This document shows, piece after piece, positions 25,186-34,250 of a DNA stretch of 64,000 bases. A program made the translations under genes and the position numbers. Source of the stretch: Verrucomicrobiia bacterium (GTDB lineage: Bacteria > Verrucomicrobiota > Verrucomicrobiia > Limisphaerales > JADLHS01); the NCBI GenBank assembly GCA_026125285.1, contig JAHCLO010000006.1, forward strand, positions 124,001 to 188,000, read 5' to 3'. Every line of letters starts with the position of its first letter. The stretch's first letter is position 1. The notes under the pieces are model-generated. The model was not told the DNA's origin. It did not search any database and was given only the letters and a program-made list of their open reading frames with translations.

Positions 25186-27973
25186 GGGTTTCAATGGGTT
25201 GATGACGATGGCGACGAGAGAGTTTCAATCGGCAGAAGCTGCCAGCCGCGCGGCGACCGAAGCGCAGCAGGTAGCCATGCAGCCGATCCCAAAGGCGGAC
25301 GCCGCGACCAGGGATTACACCAGCCGCGAGTTCCATCGCCAATGGGCGATGCCCGGAACGCGTGACGTTTTCGCGCAACTGCTCTTTGTCCGGCGTGAAG
25401 ATTCGGATGCCGCGCCGACCGCGCGAGATGGTCACATACCATTGCTGCGCATTTGTCGCGGCCTTGATGGTCGAATCGGAGAACAGGACATAATCAACGG
25501 TCTTGCCTTGCGAGCCGTAAGACGTGACGGCGTAACCCGGCAGGAACTCGCGGAAGCTCGCGTCCAATACCCGGCCATCGGTGAGTTCAATGCCGCCATC
25601 GCCACGAACCGATTTCACCGCGACCAACTCTCCGTTTGTGACCCGTCCGCCGGATGCCAGCGTGCGATTGGCTTTCAGGTGCAGCCGGTCGCCAGACGCA
25701 ATGGCAATCTCGCGCGCCTGGCAGACCGAAATGCGGTCGATCATCTTGTTCGACACAGTGACGAATCGTCCGCCGACGTCCACGAGCAGCCCGGTTTTGA
25801 GGATTCCAGACAATTTGCCTTTCGCCCCGGCGTCGGCTTCGCGCACTTTCTGGTTGAACACGATCACCGCGTCTTGCGGGTAGAATCGTTCATCGCGCTT
25901 CTGCGCATTCGTCAGATCCACGCGTTCGAGCGCTTGAACCGTGGTATCACTCGCGCCGAGCAATCCCTTCGCCTTGAGCGCCTCGCGCACGCACGTATTC
26001 ACACGATGCACTTCGCCCCAGGTCTGGGACACCACGACCGCCGAGGCGCTCTGTTCCGCGAGATGAACGTATTCGTCGGCGAGCTTGTCGGCTTGTTCGC
26101 CCAAGCTACAGCCGACGACAGCGCCCATCTGGTCGAGACGCTTGAATGATTCCGCCAATCTTCCCGCCGCCGCCGATTCAACCGCTTTTCGATACCGCTT
26201 GATGCTGGCGCGCTCGCTGTTGTCGCGACCAAGGCCGGGGTCTTGGCGGCGAATTGTATGCAACTCCACCGGCTTCACACCCGCATGACGCTCGATGGCG
26301 AGCAACGCATCCGATGCTTCCACCGCACCGTGCTGCCGGGTGTCCCCAGAAAGGACGACGCGCGCGTTCCGTTCCTTGGCGAGCCGGAGCAAAGCCAGCA
26401 TTTGCCGCCCGCCAATCTGCCCGGCTTCATCCACGACGATTACGGCGCGCTCCGGCAATTCAGCCTTGGTGAGAAAGCTGGCGACTGTCGACGGGGACGG
26501 AAACCCCGCCTTTTCCATATTCACGACTTGCTGACGCTGCGATGCGAGAACAGCCACGGGTCGTCCCGATTGCTGGATTTGTTGGGCCAACTCATGCAGC
26601 ACAAAACTCTTCCCTGTGCCCGCGCCGCCTCGAAAGACCGAAACCAGATTCGTCGACCCGAGCAATCCAACAAGCGCCTTGCGCTGCTCGTCATCCAGCT
26701 TTGGATTGGCGGGCTGGGGATTGGGCACGAGCGGCCAGCAGTCGCCGACACCTTCTTTGGCGGTCCGAACAATTTCCCATTCCCGCAACAGCACGTCGCG
26801 CTTGGTCAATTCACCGGGACGATTTGCGTCACGGATGTAACCACGCCGCTCGGTGAGTTGCTTGAGTTCAGCCAAGGAGAAATCCTCGCCGCGCGCCCGC
26901 CCAAGTGCTTCCTGCCACACCTGGCATTCGAGCACGACCGAGTTTCGGTCAAACAAATGCTCCTCAGCCCACTGCACCGCTTCGACCACCGAAATGGACG
27001 CGCGTTGCTTGCCCTCGTCGGCTGCGGTTGTCGTCAACCCGCGCAGGACTTCCCGGTCAGCCTGACTCAATTGAGCACCCCATAGCGACCGCAGTTCATC
27101 GCGGCTCAGATCCTTCTGCTTTCGAGTCCGCTTTTCCGTCGCCAACCGTGCTCGCAATTCAGCGATGTTTGATCCGGCCAGTTCAGGTTTGTCCGCAAGC
27201 AGCGTGGCCAGGGCTTTATCAATTTCAGCGTCACGCTTGGAAAAGCGGTCACACAGTTCAGCGGGAATGCCCTCAATCTGAAAATCCCCACGGGACAGGT
27301 TGCGAATACGATACCCGAAACCGCGCAACTCGCGGGCGAGTTCATGGTAGTAGGCGTTCTCGGCGAATTTACGGGCGCGCAGCAGTTCGTAATTCTGAAG
27401 CGCCTTCCAGCGATTCTCAGAAGCGTCGAATGTCGCATTGAATACGATGCAGTGGGTATGCAGGTGCGGATCAAGCGCCCGTGACGTGTCGTGAGTGAAC
27501 AAGGCAGCCGCAAAGTTCCCGGTGCGCCGGTCGGAACGCTCACCACCGGCGCGGATGCGTGTCGCGGCGAAGGCCTCGAACTCGCGCAATGCCGACTTCA
27601 CTGCCCGCGCATGAGCTTCCAGCACACGCGCGTCCTCGCCAAGGAATCCGGCCAGTGAAACCGACTTCGGCGGGGAAAAGGTGAAGTCGTAGAAGATCCT
27701 TCGGTTCGCTGCGCTGCCGTCGCCATCGGCCCGAGTGGTGTTGAGGCGCTGGGTCAGCGTTTCTCCCGTAGCGGGGTGCTGGTTCTCGCACAGGCGGAGA
27801 AAGTCATCCGCACGGACTCGACCAGCCAATCCAAGCCGTTCTGCGCCCAGGCCCTGCCACTCGCCTGAAACGCGCTGCCCTTCGTCGTAGTAGTCGCCAA
27901 CGCAGAGGTGCTCCTCGAAGTATTCCCGCGCGTTTTTGAGGTTGTATTGTGTCTTGGCCGTCAGCACGGCCAC
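25112..27973 (-). CDS. MobF-type conjugative relaxase with helicase domain
   Basis: The 953-aa protein is a TrwC/TraI-type relaxase. N-terminal tyrosines (TQYNLKNAREYF, VGDYYDEGQ) can nick oriT, and the metal site is DPHLHTHCIVFN at about residue 170. A superfamily-1 helicase follows, with Walker A FRGGAGTGKSFVLHE, VVDEAGQIGG, DTRQHGAV and YVTISRGRRG. It would nick and unwind plasmid or ICE DNA for transfer. The start codon is 52 bp from the end of the ACR3 gene. An 85-bp piece of its 5' end recurs in decayed form at 49629-49713. No other transfer genes are visible. Confidence 0.92.
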   Translation of the reverse strand: MAVLTAKTQYNLKNAREYFEEHLCVGDYYDEGQRVSGEWQGLGAERLGLAGRVRADDFLRLCENQHPATGETLTQRLNTTRADGDGSAANRRIFYDFTFSPPKSVSLAGFLGEDARVLEAHARAVKSALREFEAFAATRIRAGGERSDRRTGNFAAALFTHDTSRALDPHLHTHCIVFNATFDASENRWKALQNYELLRARKFAENAYYHELARELRGFGYRIRNLSRGDFQIEGIPAELCDRFSKRDAEIDKALATLLADKPELAGSNIAELRARLATEKRTRKQKDLSRDELRSLWGAQLSQADREVLRGLTTTAADEGKQRASISVVEAVQWAEEHLFDRNSVVLECQVWQEALGRARGEDFSLAELKQLTERRGYIRDANRPGELTKRDVLLREWEIVRTAKEGVGDCWPLVPNPQPANPKLDDEQRKALVGLLGSTNLVSVFRGGAGTGKSFVLHELAQQIQQSGRPVAVLASQRQQVVNMEKAGFPSPSTVASFLTKAELPERAVIVVDEAGQIGGRQMLALLRLAKERNARVVLSGDTRQHGAVEASDALLAIERHAGVKPVELHTIRRQDPGLGRDNSERASIKRYRKAVESAAAGRLAESFKRLDQMGAVVGCSLGEQADKLADEYVHLAEQSASAVVVSQTWGEVHRVNTCVREALKAKGLLGASDTTVQALERVDLTNAQKRDERFYPQDAVIVFNQKVREADAGAKGKLSGILKTGLLVDVGGRFVTVSNKMIDRISVCQAREIAIASGDRLHLKANRTLASGGRVTNGELVAVKSVRGDGGIELTDGRVLDASFREFLPGYAVTSYGSQGKTVDYVLFSDSTIKAATNAQQWYVTISRGRRGIRIFTPDKEQLRENVTRSGHRPLAMELAAGVIPGRGVRLWDRLHGYLLRFGRRAAGSFCRLKLSRRHRHQPIETHEHKITRMLGERSERSRGQNRSIG

Positions 27974-28025
27974 CAGAATGCCTCCGACAACCCATCAATT
28001 GGTGTGCCAGCCACACTTCAAACCT

Positions 28026-29114
28026 TCAACGTGCCGCCGCGCTCCGGCCATACCAGGTCCGCGAGTTGTTGCACACCTTGCACACCGAGAGCATCACCGG
28101 CACTTCAACAAGCACCCCAACCACACAGGCCAACGCCGCGCCAGAAGCCGGACCGAAGAGCGTGATGGCGACGGCGACGGCCAGTTCAAAGAAGTTGCTC
28201 GCGCCGATGAGCGCGCCAGGCGACGCCACATTGTGCGGCACTTTCAATTTGCGCATCAACAGGTAGGTGAGGCTGGAGTTGAAATAGACCTGAATCAAAA
28301 TCGGGATCGCCAGCAGAATGACGGCAAACCATTTCGTCGTCAGGTTCTCGGCCTGAAACGCGAAGATTAGCGCCAGGGTCAGCAGTAGCGCCCACATCAT
28401 CACGGGATGAAACTTCGGCAGGAAATTCTTCTCGAACCATTCCTTCCCGTGCGACTTGAGCAGCAGTGTGCGCGTCAGCCAGCCCGCCGCCAGCGGTATC
28501 ACGATGAATACCACAACGCTGGTGATGAGCACCTTCGGCGGAACGATGACGTTGGCCACGCCGCAGAGGAACATCACGATGGGCGCAAACGCCACCAGCA
28601 TGATGAGGTCGTTCACCGCCACTTGCACCAGCGTATAAACGGGGTCGCCATCCGTTAGATAGCTCCACACGAAAACCATCGCGGTGCAGGGCGCGGCTGC
28701 AAGAATAATGAGCCCGGCGGTGTATTCCTTCGCCATCTCGGGAGTGATCCACGCGGAAAAGATATGCTGCATGAACAGCCAGGCAAGGAACGCCATGCTG
28801 AACGGCTTCACCAGCCAGTTGATGATCAAGGTCACCACCAAGCCCTTGGGCTTCTTGGCGATGCCGCCGATGGCGCTGAAATCCACCTTGAGCATCATCG
28901 GATAAATCATCAGCCACAGCAGAATGCCAATCGGCACGTTGACCTGTGAACCTTTGCCGAACTCCAGTTTGCTCAGAGTGGCGGTGAGATCTGGCAGGAG
29001 CTTGCCAAACGCGATGCCGACGACCATGCAGAGCAGCACCCACACAGTCAGGTAACGCTCAAAAAAGGCGAGCCGCTTGGGTTCTTGCAGCGCCGTCACA
29101 GATTCATTTTTCAT
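28026..29114 (-). CDS. acr3: ACR3-family arsenite efflux permease
   Basis: The 362-aa membrane protein has the ACR3 pattern: ten hydrophobic segments, PIGILLWLMIYPMMLKVDF, LAAAPCTAMVFVWSYLTDGD with the Cys needed for arsenite, and GASNFFELAVAVAITLFG. It exports arsenite (and often antimonite) using the proton gradient. It is the last gene of the array and follows arsC by 9 bp. The last residues (CNNSRTWYGRSAAAR) form a short tail. Confidence 0.95.
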   Translation of the reverse strand: MKNESVTALQEPKRLAFFERYLTVWVLLCMVVGIAFGKLLPDLTATLSKLEFGKGSQVNVPIGILLWLMIYPMMLKVDFSAIGGIAKKPKGLVVTLIINWLVKPFSMAFLAWLFMQHIFSAWITPEMAKEYTAGLIILAAAPCTAMVFVWSYLTDGDPVYTLVQVAVNDLIMLVAFAPIVMFLCGVANVIVPPKVLITSVVVFIVIPLAAGWLTRTLLLKSHGKEWFEKNFLPKFHPVMMWALLLTLALIFAFQAENLTTKWFAVILLAIPILIQVYFNSSLTYLLMRKLKVPHNVASPGALIGASNFFELAVAVAITLFGPASGAALACVVGVLVEVPVMLSVCKVCNNSRTWYGRSAAAR

Positions 29115-29123
29115 AAACTCGAT

Positions 29124-29552
29124 TCAAGAATTCTCCGCCAGCCACGCTTCCACGCGCTGTTTGATTAGTTCCCGCACGCTCCGCACATGCGCCAGTTGTT
29201 CTTCCTGGGGCACAGGCGCTTTCAGACGTTCCGGAATGTCCCAATGCCGCCGCGCTATTTCGCCGAGGAAGGTGGGACACTGCCCGGCCTTCTTTTGATC
29301 GTAGAACGTGACCACGTAATCGAACGGTCGCTCCGACTTGAGAACGTCGGCGATGGTTTGGGTCGATTTGCTCGACAGGTCAATGCCCACCTCGCGCATT
29401 GCTTCTATGACGAGCGGCTTCAATGTGCCGGGCTGAAGCCCCGCACTCTCCACCTCGAATGCCGCGCCGCCAAGGTGCTTCATCCACGCCTCGGCGATCT
29501 GGCTTCGTGCGCTGTTATGCGTGCAGATAAAGAGCACCCGCTTGGGCGTCAT
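29124..29552 (-). CDS. arsC: ArsC-like low-molecular-weight phosphatase-fold protein, lacking one Cys
   Basis: The 142-aa protein has the P-loop [11 protein letters not shown] with the reductase nucleophile Cys. In thioredoxin-coupled ArsC two further Cys lie seven residues apart; here [14 protein letters not shown] keeps only the second, the first being replaced (Tyr/Asp region). It may therefore act differently, for example as a phosphatase or a crippled reductase. Start ATG 29552 overlaps the arsA stop by 4 bases. An upstream in-frame ATG at 29753 lies inside arsA and is rejected. One of three ArsC-like genes in the operon. Confidence 0.85.
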   Translation of the reverse strand: MTPKRVLFICTHNSARSQIAEAWMKHLGGAAFEVESAGLQPGTLKPLVIEAMREVGIDLSSKSTQTIADVLKSERPFDYVVTFYDQKKAGQCPTFLGEIARRHWDIPERLKAPVPQEEQLAHVRSVRELIKQRVEAWLAENS

Positions 29553-31342
29553 AACACTTCCTCGCTTGCGGTGTGGAAGAGTTGTCGCAGGCGCTCCGGC
29601 CCGGTGGGTTCTTCTGTTACCCAAGGCGCAAGGGCCGTGCGCCGCGAATGTTTCGCGACGACTTCGCGGATGAATGGCGCTTCGCCCCGCCCGCGTGCTA
29701 CCAGCAGTGGATCGTGCGAACCGCTCTCGGCAAAACTCTGATTGATGACCCATGCGAACGGTTCGATTTGCGCGCGGCGCAAGTCATCTTGTAGCGCAGC
29801 AGCTTCGTGAACGGGTGTGGCTTCCGGCAACGTCACCACAACGACGCGGGTGAAATCACCGTCGCGCAAGCGAGGCAATAGCTGTCGCACTTCCTCCGGC
29901 AAGTCGCTGGTCTTTCGGGCCACTTCGCGGTGATACGACTCGGTGGCGTCCAGCAAGAGCAAGGTGTGCCCGGTGGGCGCGGTGTCGAGCACGACAAACG
30001 CATCTTTGCCTTGCGCCACGGTGCGGGCAAACGCGCGGAACACGGCGATTTCCTCGGTGCAAGGCGAGCGCAAATCTTCCTCCAACAAGGCGCGGGCATT
30101 CGCGTCCAGATTCTTTCCCGCCGTCGCCAGCACCTGCTCGACGTAAGCGCGCGTCTCCGCCTGCGGATCAATCCGGCTGACGTGCAACCCGGCGAGTTGT
30201 CCCGCCGTGGCCGCAACGTGCGCCGCCGGGTCGGTCGTGCTGAGATGAACTTTGTGTCCACGCCGCGCGAGTTCCGTTGCGATGGCGGCGGCAATGGTGG
30301 TTTTGCCCACGCCGCCTTTGCCCATCGTCATCACCACGCCGCGACCGGACCTGGCAAGATCAGTTACGAGCTCATCGAGGGATTCCGTAGGCGGCAACGC
30401 ACTTCCACCATCAGCAGGCGGAACTTCATCCCGGGACGAATCCGCCAGCACCAGCGCCCGGAGTGCGGGAATACCCACCAGATTGTGCGAGCGCAACGGC
30501 ACTCGCGACAGTGGCAGCTTCGTCAGGAAACCGCTCGCGGCGGACAATGACTCTGCCCCCCGTCGTTCCAGTGCCAGCGCCACCGGATCGGAATCGGCGG
30601 CTTGAAAAAGTCCGTTCAAGATGAGCCGTTGATTGCCGACGCCGATCGCCGCGAGTTCGTTGCTGGTGCGTTCCGCTTCAACGAGCGCGGCCTTTTGGGC
30701 GCGACTCACCAGAACCAACGTCGTTTGTGTGCCATCCGCCAGTGACGCCACGGCGCTTTCGTAAACGGCCCGCTGTTTCTCCAAACCCGCGAGCGGCCCG
30801 AGGCAGGAATTGCCGGTCGTGCTGTTCGCGAGAAATCCCGTCCATGCCCCAGGCAGCGAGAGCAGGCGCAGCGTGTGGCCCGTTGGGGCAGTATCGAAAA
30901 TGACGTGGTCGAATTCAGCAGTCGCCGCAGGTTCGCCGAGCAGCTTCGAGAACTCATCGAACGCAGCGATCTCCATCGTGCAAGCGCCGGAGAGTTGTTC
31001 TTCCATGCTGCGCACAATCGCTTCGGGCAACTTGCCCCGATACGGCCCGACCATTTTCTCGCGATAGGCCGCCGCCGCGGCGGCGGGATCAATGTTCAGC
31101 GCCGCCAGCCGGGATACATCGGGAACGGCCGTCGGCGCGGCGGTCAGGCGCACGCCGAGCACTTCATCAAGATTCGAGGCCGGGTCGGTGCTGACCAAGA
31201 GCACGCGCTTGCCGCCGTCGGCCAGTGCGATAGCCGAAGTGCACGCCAGCGACGTCTTGCCGACGCCGCCTTTGCCCGTGAAGAACAGGAAACGCGTGGG
31301 CGCTTTCAGAAAGTGGGCAAGCGAATGTTCGGCAGCGTTCAT
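29549..31342 (-). CDS. arsA: ArsA arsenical pump ATPase
   Basis: The 597-aa protein is a tandem P-loop ATPase: A1 [11 protein letters not shown] (about residue 20) and A2 [10 protein letters not shown] (about residue 330), each with a [16 protein letters not shown] signal sequence. Cys in [17 protein letters not shown] and LRSPCTEEI fit the arsenite-binding triad. With ACR3 or ArsB it energises arsenite export. ATG 31342 overlaps the arsD stop as TAATG; an ATG 24 bases earlier is within the arsD frame. Confidence 0.92.
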   Translation of the reverse strand: MNAAEHSLAHFLKAPTRFLFFTGKGGVGKTSLACTSAIALADGGKRVLLVSTDPASNLDEVLGVRLTAAPTAVPDVSRLAALNIDPAAAAAAYREKMVGPYRGKLPEAIVRSMEEQLSGACTMEIAAFDEFSKLLGEPAATAEFDHVIFDTAPTGHTLRLLSLPGAWTGFLANSTTGNSCLGPLAGLEKQRAVYESAVASLADGTQTTLVLVSRAQKAALVEAERTSNELAAIGVGNQRLILNGLFQAADSDPVALALERRGAESLSAASGFLTKLPLSRVPLRSHNLVGIPALRALVLADSSRDEVPPADGGSALPPTESLDELVTDLARSGRGVVMTMGKGGVGKTTIAAAIATELARRGHKVHLSTTDPAAHVAATAGQLAGLHVSRIDPQAETRAYVEQVLATAGKNLDANARALLEEDLRSPCTEEIAVFRAFARTVAQGKDAFVVLDTAPTGHTLLLLDATESYHREVARKTSDLPEEVRQLLPRLRDGDFTRVVVVTLPEATPVHEAAALQDDLRRAQIEPFAWVINQSFAESGSHDPLLVARGRGEAPFIREVVAKHSRRTALAPWVTEEPTGPERLRQLFHTASEEVL

Positions 31343-31710
31343 TAGCAACAGGAACTTCCCCCGCAACAGCTCGATTTTGCGGGCGCAGGTGCTGCGGTCG
31401 CCTTCAACTTCAACAGCGCTGCCAGTTCCACCCGGTCGGGATAGTGACCGGCGATGGCGAGTTTTCCGTTGACCAACAACGCCGGCAGCGCGGCTTCGCC
31501 CTTTTCCGTCAGCGTGGCTTGAACGGTTTTGTTTTCCACAAACGCCGCCGGGTTCTGTGAGAGGTTGTGCCGCTGCACGATGACGCCCTGTGACTTGAGC
31601 CAGTCAAGATCGGCGGCGAATTGGACCAGCTTGGTGTCAACCTCCGGCCCGCAAACGCCGGTTGTGCAGCACATGGCGGGATCAAAGATTTGGAGAGTCG
31701 TTAGATTCAT
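31342..31710 (-). CDS. arsD: ArsD arsenic metallochaperone
   Basis: The 122-aa thioredoxin-fold protein has the ArsD arsenite site Cys-Cys...Cys (FDPAMCCTTGVCGPEVD) and two C-terminal vicinal Cys pairs (KSSCCGGSSCC), as in plasmid R773 ArsD. It hands As(III) to ArsA, which lies directly downstream with a one-base overlap. Confidence 0.93.
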   Translation of the reverse strand: MNLTTLQIFDPAMCCTTGVCGPEVDTKLVQFAADLDWLKSQGVIVQRHNLSQNPAAFVENKTVQATLTEKGEAALPALLVNGKLAIAGHYPDRVELAALLKLKATAAPAPAKSSCCGGSSCC

Positions 31711-31719
31711 AAATGTCCG

Positions 31720-32160
31720 TTACGGTTTGGCGGGTGTCGCCATTGTTTTGAGCCATTCCACAATTCGCGCTTCAATCTGGTCGCGGATTTCCCGGAATGT
31801 CTGCAATTGTTCCTCCTCCGTGCCTTGTGCCGCCGCCGGGTCTTCAAACGGCCAGGAGAGTCGTTGCAGTGCGAAAGGATAAACGTGCGGGCAATTCTCC
31901 TGCGTCCGCTCGCATACGAAAACTGCAAATTGAAACGTCTGCTTGCCCAGAATGCCATCCAGTCCTTTGGCGTGCTGAAGGGAAACATCCACGCCAATCT
32001 CGTTCAAAGCCCGGACAGTCAGCGGATGAATCGTCGTGGGCTCAAGCCCGGCACTCATCGCGTCAAAGCGGTCGCCGGCGTGCTTGCGCAACAACGCCTC
32101 CGCCATCTGGCTGCGGGCGGCATTGTGGGCGCAAAGGAACAGGACGCTCTGTTTGCTCAT
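31720..32160 (-). CDS. arsC: Thioredoxin-coupled arsenate reductase
   Basis: The 146-aa protein has the P-loop FLCAHNAARSQ and the two-Cys relay VFVCERTQENCP with correct spacing, so the full three-Cys mechanism is possible: attack on arsenate, then disulfide hand-over to thioredoxin. This is the best-preserved arsenate reductase together with the next gene. Spaced 9 bp from arsD. Confidence 0.92.
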   Translation of the reverse strand: MSKQSVLFLCAHNAARSQMAEALLRKHAGDRFDAMSAGLEPTTIHPLTVRALNEIGVDVSLQHAKGLDGILGKQTFQFAVFVCERTQENCPHVYPFALQRLSWPFEDPAAAQGTEEEQLQTFREIRDQIEARIVEWLKTMATPAKP

Positions 32161-32165
32161 GGAGA

Positions 32166-32603
32166 TTACGCGGCTTTCGCCTGATCGCGGCGACCATCGG
32201 CGTAGGCTTCAAAAACCATTTTGATTTCATCCCGCACCTTGCGGAACACGGCGAGCTTCTCTTCGTCCGTGCCGGTCGCATGGGCGGGATCATAGAAGCC
32301 CCAATGATGACGATTCACCTGGCCGGGAAACATCGGGCACGCCTGGTCGGCATTGCCGCAAACGGTGACGACCGTCTCAATCGGTTGCTGCAAAAAGTCA
32401 TTCATGTGCTTCGACTGATGCGCGGAAATATCAATGCCGATTTCCTTCATCACCTGAATGGCGAGCGGATGCACGTAGCCTGCGGGCTTCGATCCGGCGC
32501 TTTGGACGTTCAGCGTATCGCCTGCCGCCGCGCGGAGGATGCCTTCGGCGAGATGGCTGCGGCAGGAGTTTCCCGTGCAGAGGATCAGAATGGTCGGTTT
32601 CAT
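32166..32603 (-). CDS. arsC: Thioredoxin-coupled arsenate reductase (ArsC, third copy)
   Basis: The 145-aa protein has [15 protein letters not shown] (P-loop) and [15 protein letters not shown], the pI258-type relay with seven-residue spacing, and the family end [17 protein letters not shown]. Start ATG 32603 overlaps the arsR stop by 4 bases; an ATG at 32624 is also in frame. The upstream in-frame codons belong to the arsR frame. Confidence 0.93.
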   Translation of the reverse strand: MKPTILILCTGNSCRSHLAEGILRAAAGDTLNVQSAGSKPAGYVHPLAIQVMKEIGIDISAHQSKHMNDFLQQPIETVVTVCGNADQACPMFPGQVNRHHWGFYDPAHATGTDEEKLAVFRKVRDEIKMVFEAYADGRRDQAKAA

Positions 32604-32965
32604 TTGTGGGTCTGTCGTTTGCATAAATCGGTTGGGTCTTGCCGGACGATCTTCTTGAGCTGCTTCGCATCCGACTGCACCTGCGGATTGTCGGCCAGCG
32701 CCTGCTCGACCCAACCCAGCGCCTCGCGCACCTCCACCGGGGCGTCCTTGCCCGGCAACTTGTAATAAATCCAGCGGCCGTCCTTGCGCGACTCCACCAG
32801 CCCCGCCTGAAAGAGGATGGACAGATGTTTCGAGACGGTGGAGGGGGCAAGGCCGAACAGTTCGGTGATCTGGCAGACGCACAACTCGCCCTGCCGCAAC
32901 GCCAGCAGAGTGCGAACGCGGTTTTCGTCCGCCAGCGCCTTGGTGATGTTCATGAACTCGCGCAT
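32600..32965 (-). CDS. arsR: ArsR arsenic-responsive repressor
   Basis: The 121-aa winged-helix protein carries the ArsR metal box [11 protein letters not shown] at the start of the recognition helix region ([19 protein letters not shown]). As(III) binding to the Cys pair releases the operator. A perfect 8-bp dyad lies in the promoter just upstream. ATG 32965 is the reported start; with the predicted transcription start near 32968, ATG 32953 ([12 protein letters not shown]) is just as likely. It is followed by arsC with a 4-base overlap. Confidence 0.92.
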   Translation of the reverse strand: MREFMNITKALADENRVRTLLALRQGELCVCQITELFGLAPSTVSKHLSILFQAGLVESRKDGRWIYYKLPGKDAPVEVREALGWVEQALADNPQVQSDAKQLKKIVRQDPTDLCKRQTHK

Positions 32966-32974
32966 TACAGCGAC

Positions 32975-33003
32975 ACGATATTTCGCCACACGGCGAAATG
33001 CAA
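32975..33003 (-). promoter_or_regulatory. arsR promoter with operator in the spacer
   Basis: On the minus strand, a -35-like TTGCAT (33003-32998) and a -10-like TATCGT (32980-32975) are 17 bases apart. The spacer is almost wholly the perfect dyad ATTTCGCC-ACAC-GGCGAAAT (32980-32999), so a bound ArsR dimer would block polymerase. The promoter boxes are weak by consensus; the dyad is clear. Confidence 0.6.
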
Positions 33004-33108
33004 TCAGTCTTTTTGACGTTGCCTACGCGCGGGATGGTTCTGGAGCGACAGTCAATCGCTTGCCACAGCAAATGAGCCTATAGCTGTTTGCATCCGCACG
33101 GAAAACGA

Positions 33109-33780
33109 TCACTGCGTCAATCTGAGCGCCAGATCAGCAACGCGCAGCCCGGTGTTGCGGGCCGTGCCGAGGCCGAGTTCATCCCCGCTGATGTCGTCTT
33201 TCGTCGAAAGCACCGTGCCACCCTGGAAGGCGGGCGGGCGGCCACCCACAGGAATCATCCCGAAGCACAGCATCGCGGTCTGGATCTGTTCAATGACCAG
33301 TTCCTGGCCACCGTTGCGGAATGCGCCCGTGGCAATGACGCCCACCGGTTTGCCATCCAACAGCATCTTCGGCTCGCGCAAGGGCGCGCAGCGTTCGATG
33401 AACGCTTTCGTCAGCGCGCTCAGGCTGCGAAAGTAAGACGGCGAGCCGATAATGAGGCCGGCCACGGCAGGGTCTTGCAGCTTGGGGAGGATGGCGGTGA
33501 AGTCGTCCTGTGGCGGGGTGGGCGACCAGCCGGCGATGTTCAGTCCGCCGAGGTCAATCAGCTCGACCTGAATTCGCGCGTCGAGCCCTTTGGCCGCATC
33601 GAGTGCGGCTTGCACGGCTTTCGCCGTGGTCATTCCCTTGCGCGGGCTGCACGAGATACCGAGGAGTTTGAGGGTTTTGCCGCCACCCGATTCGGCGGCG
33701 AAGGTGGAGACGGTGGTTGCAGCCACGGCGGCAATGCCCGCAGTGGCGAGGAAGTTACGGCGAGTCACGTTTTCTTTCAT
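33109..33780 (-). CDS. Tat-exported flavodoxin-fold (NAD(P)H:FMN reductase-like) protein
   Basis: The 223-aa protein starts at MKENVTRRNFLATAGIAAVAA, a twin-arginine signal, so the earlier ATG at 33846 is rejected. The mature part is flavodoxin-like, with the phosphate loop GISCSPRKGMTTAKAV and LIIGSPSYFRSLSALTKAFIER. Related ArsH proteins are cytoplasmic and oxidise organoarsenicals; an exported relative in an arsenic island is unusual. The last gene of the upper array before the 143-bp gap that holds the arsR promoter. Confidence 0.82.
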   Translation of the reverse strand: MKENVTRRNFLATAGIAAVAATTVSTFAAESGGGKTLKLLGISCSPRKGMTTAKAVQAALDAAKGLDARIQVELIDLGGLNIAGWSPTPPQDDFTAILPKLQDPAVAGLIIGSPSYFRSLSALTKAFIERCAPLREPKMLLDGKPVGVIATGAFRNGGQELVIEQIQTAMLCFGMIPVGGRPPAFQGGTVLSTKDDISGDELGLGTARNTGLRVADLALRLTQ

Positions 33781-33852
33781 GGAATGTCCTTTGGATTTGT
33801 TGGTTCTTGGTTCACGGCTCACGGCACTCGCATTTCTCGCGAGCACCGCAAT

Positions 33853-34233
33853 TTAGGTGGCAAGCAGATCTGCTCCCCGATCCGCTACCTGGCGAATGCG
33901 GGCAGCGGTAACGCGGGTTGCGCCTTTTTCAAAGCGGAAGTCGCGCTCCAGTTGCAGGTGGGCAAAGCCGCTGAAGCCCGCCAGTTCCATCGTTTTGCGG
34001 GCGCACTCCTCTTTGCAGCCGTCAATTACCAGAACTTTGGCGGCGGAGCGGGTATTAGCCAGGATGCCTTCAACTCGACCGCCAATGCCAGCGAGGCAAT
34101 ACATCCTCCCTGCGAGGTCCAGCGTCATTTGACGTGCGGCGCGGTCCGATAGACCGCCAACGTCGGAAGCGCCGGAGCAAGGAAAGAGGAGCTTGGGGGC
34201 GGCTTGACAGGTGCATTGAGACTGAGTGTTCAT
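33853..34233 (-). CDS. DGC-domain zinc-binding protein
   Basis: The 126-aa protein has the DGC (Asp-Gly-Cys) motif VIDGCKEECARKTM and an N-terminal LFPCSGASDVGGLSDRAAR, matching the DGC/putative zinc-binding family. Three or four Cys groups (CTCQ, C near 17, GCKEEC) could hold metal. The family recurs in arsenic and metal gene clusters, but its reaction is unknown. ATG 34233 is chosen; a TTG three codons earlier is also in frame. Confidence 0.82.
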   Translation of the reverse strand: MNTQSQCTCQAAPKLLFPCSGASDVGGLSDRAARQMTLDLAGRMYCLAGIGGRVEGILANTRSAAKVLVIDGCKEECARKTMELAGFSGFAHLQLERDFRFEKGATRVTAARIRQVADRGADLLAT

Positions 34234-34250
34234 AGGATTCAATTCGATTC

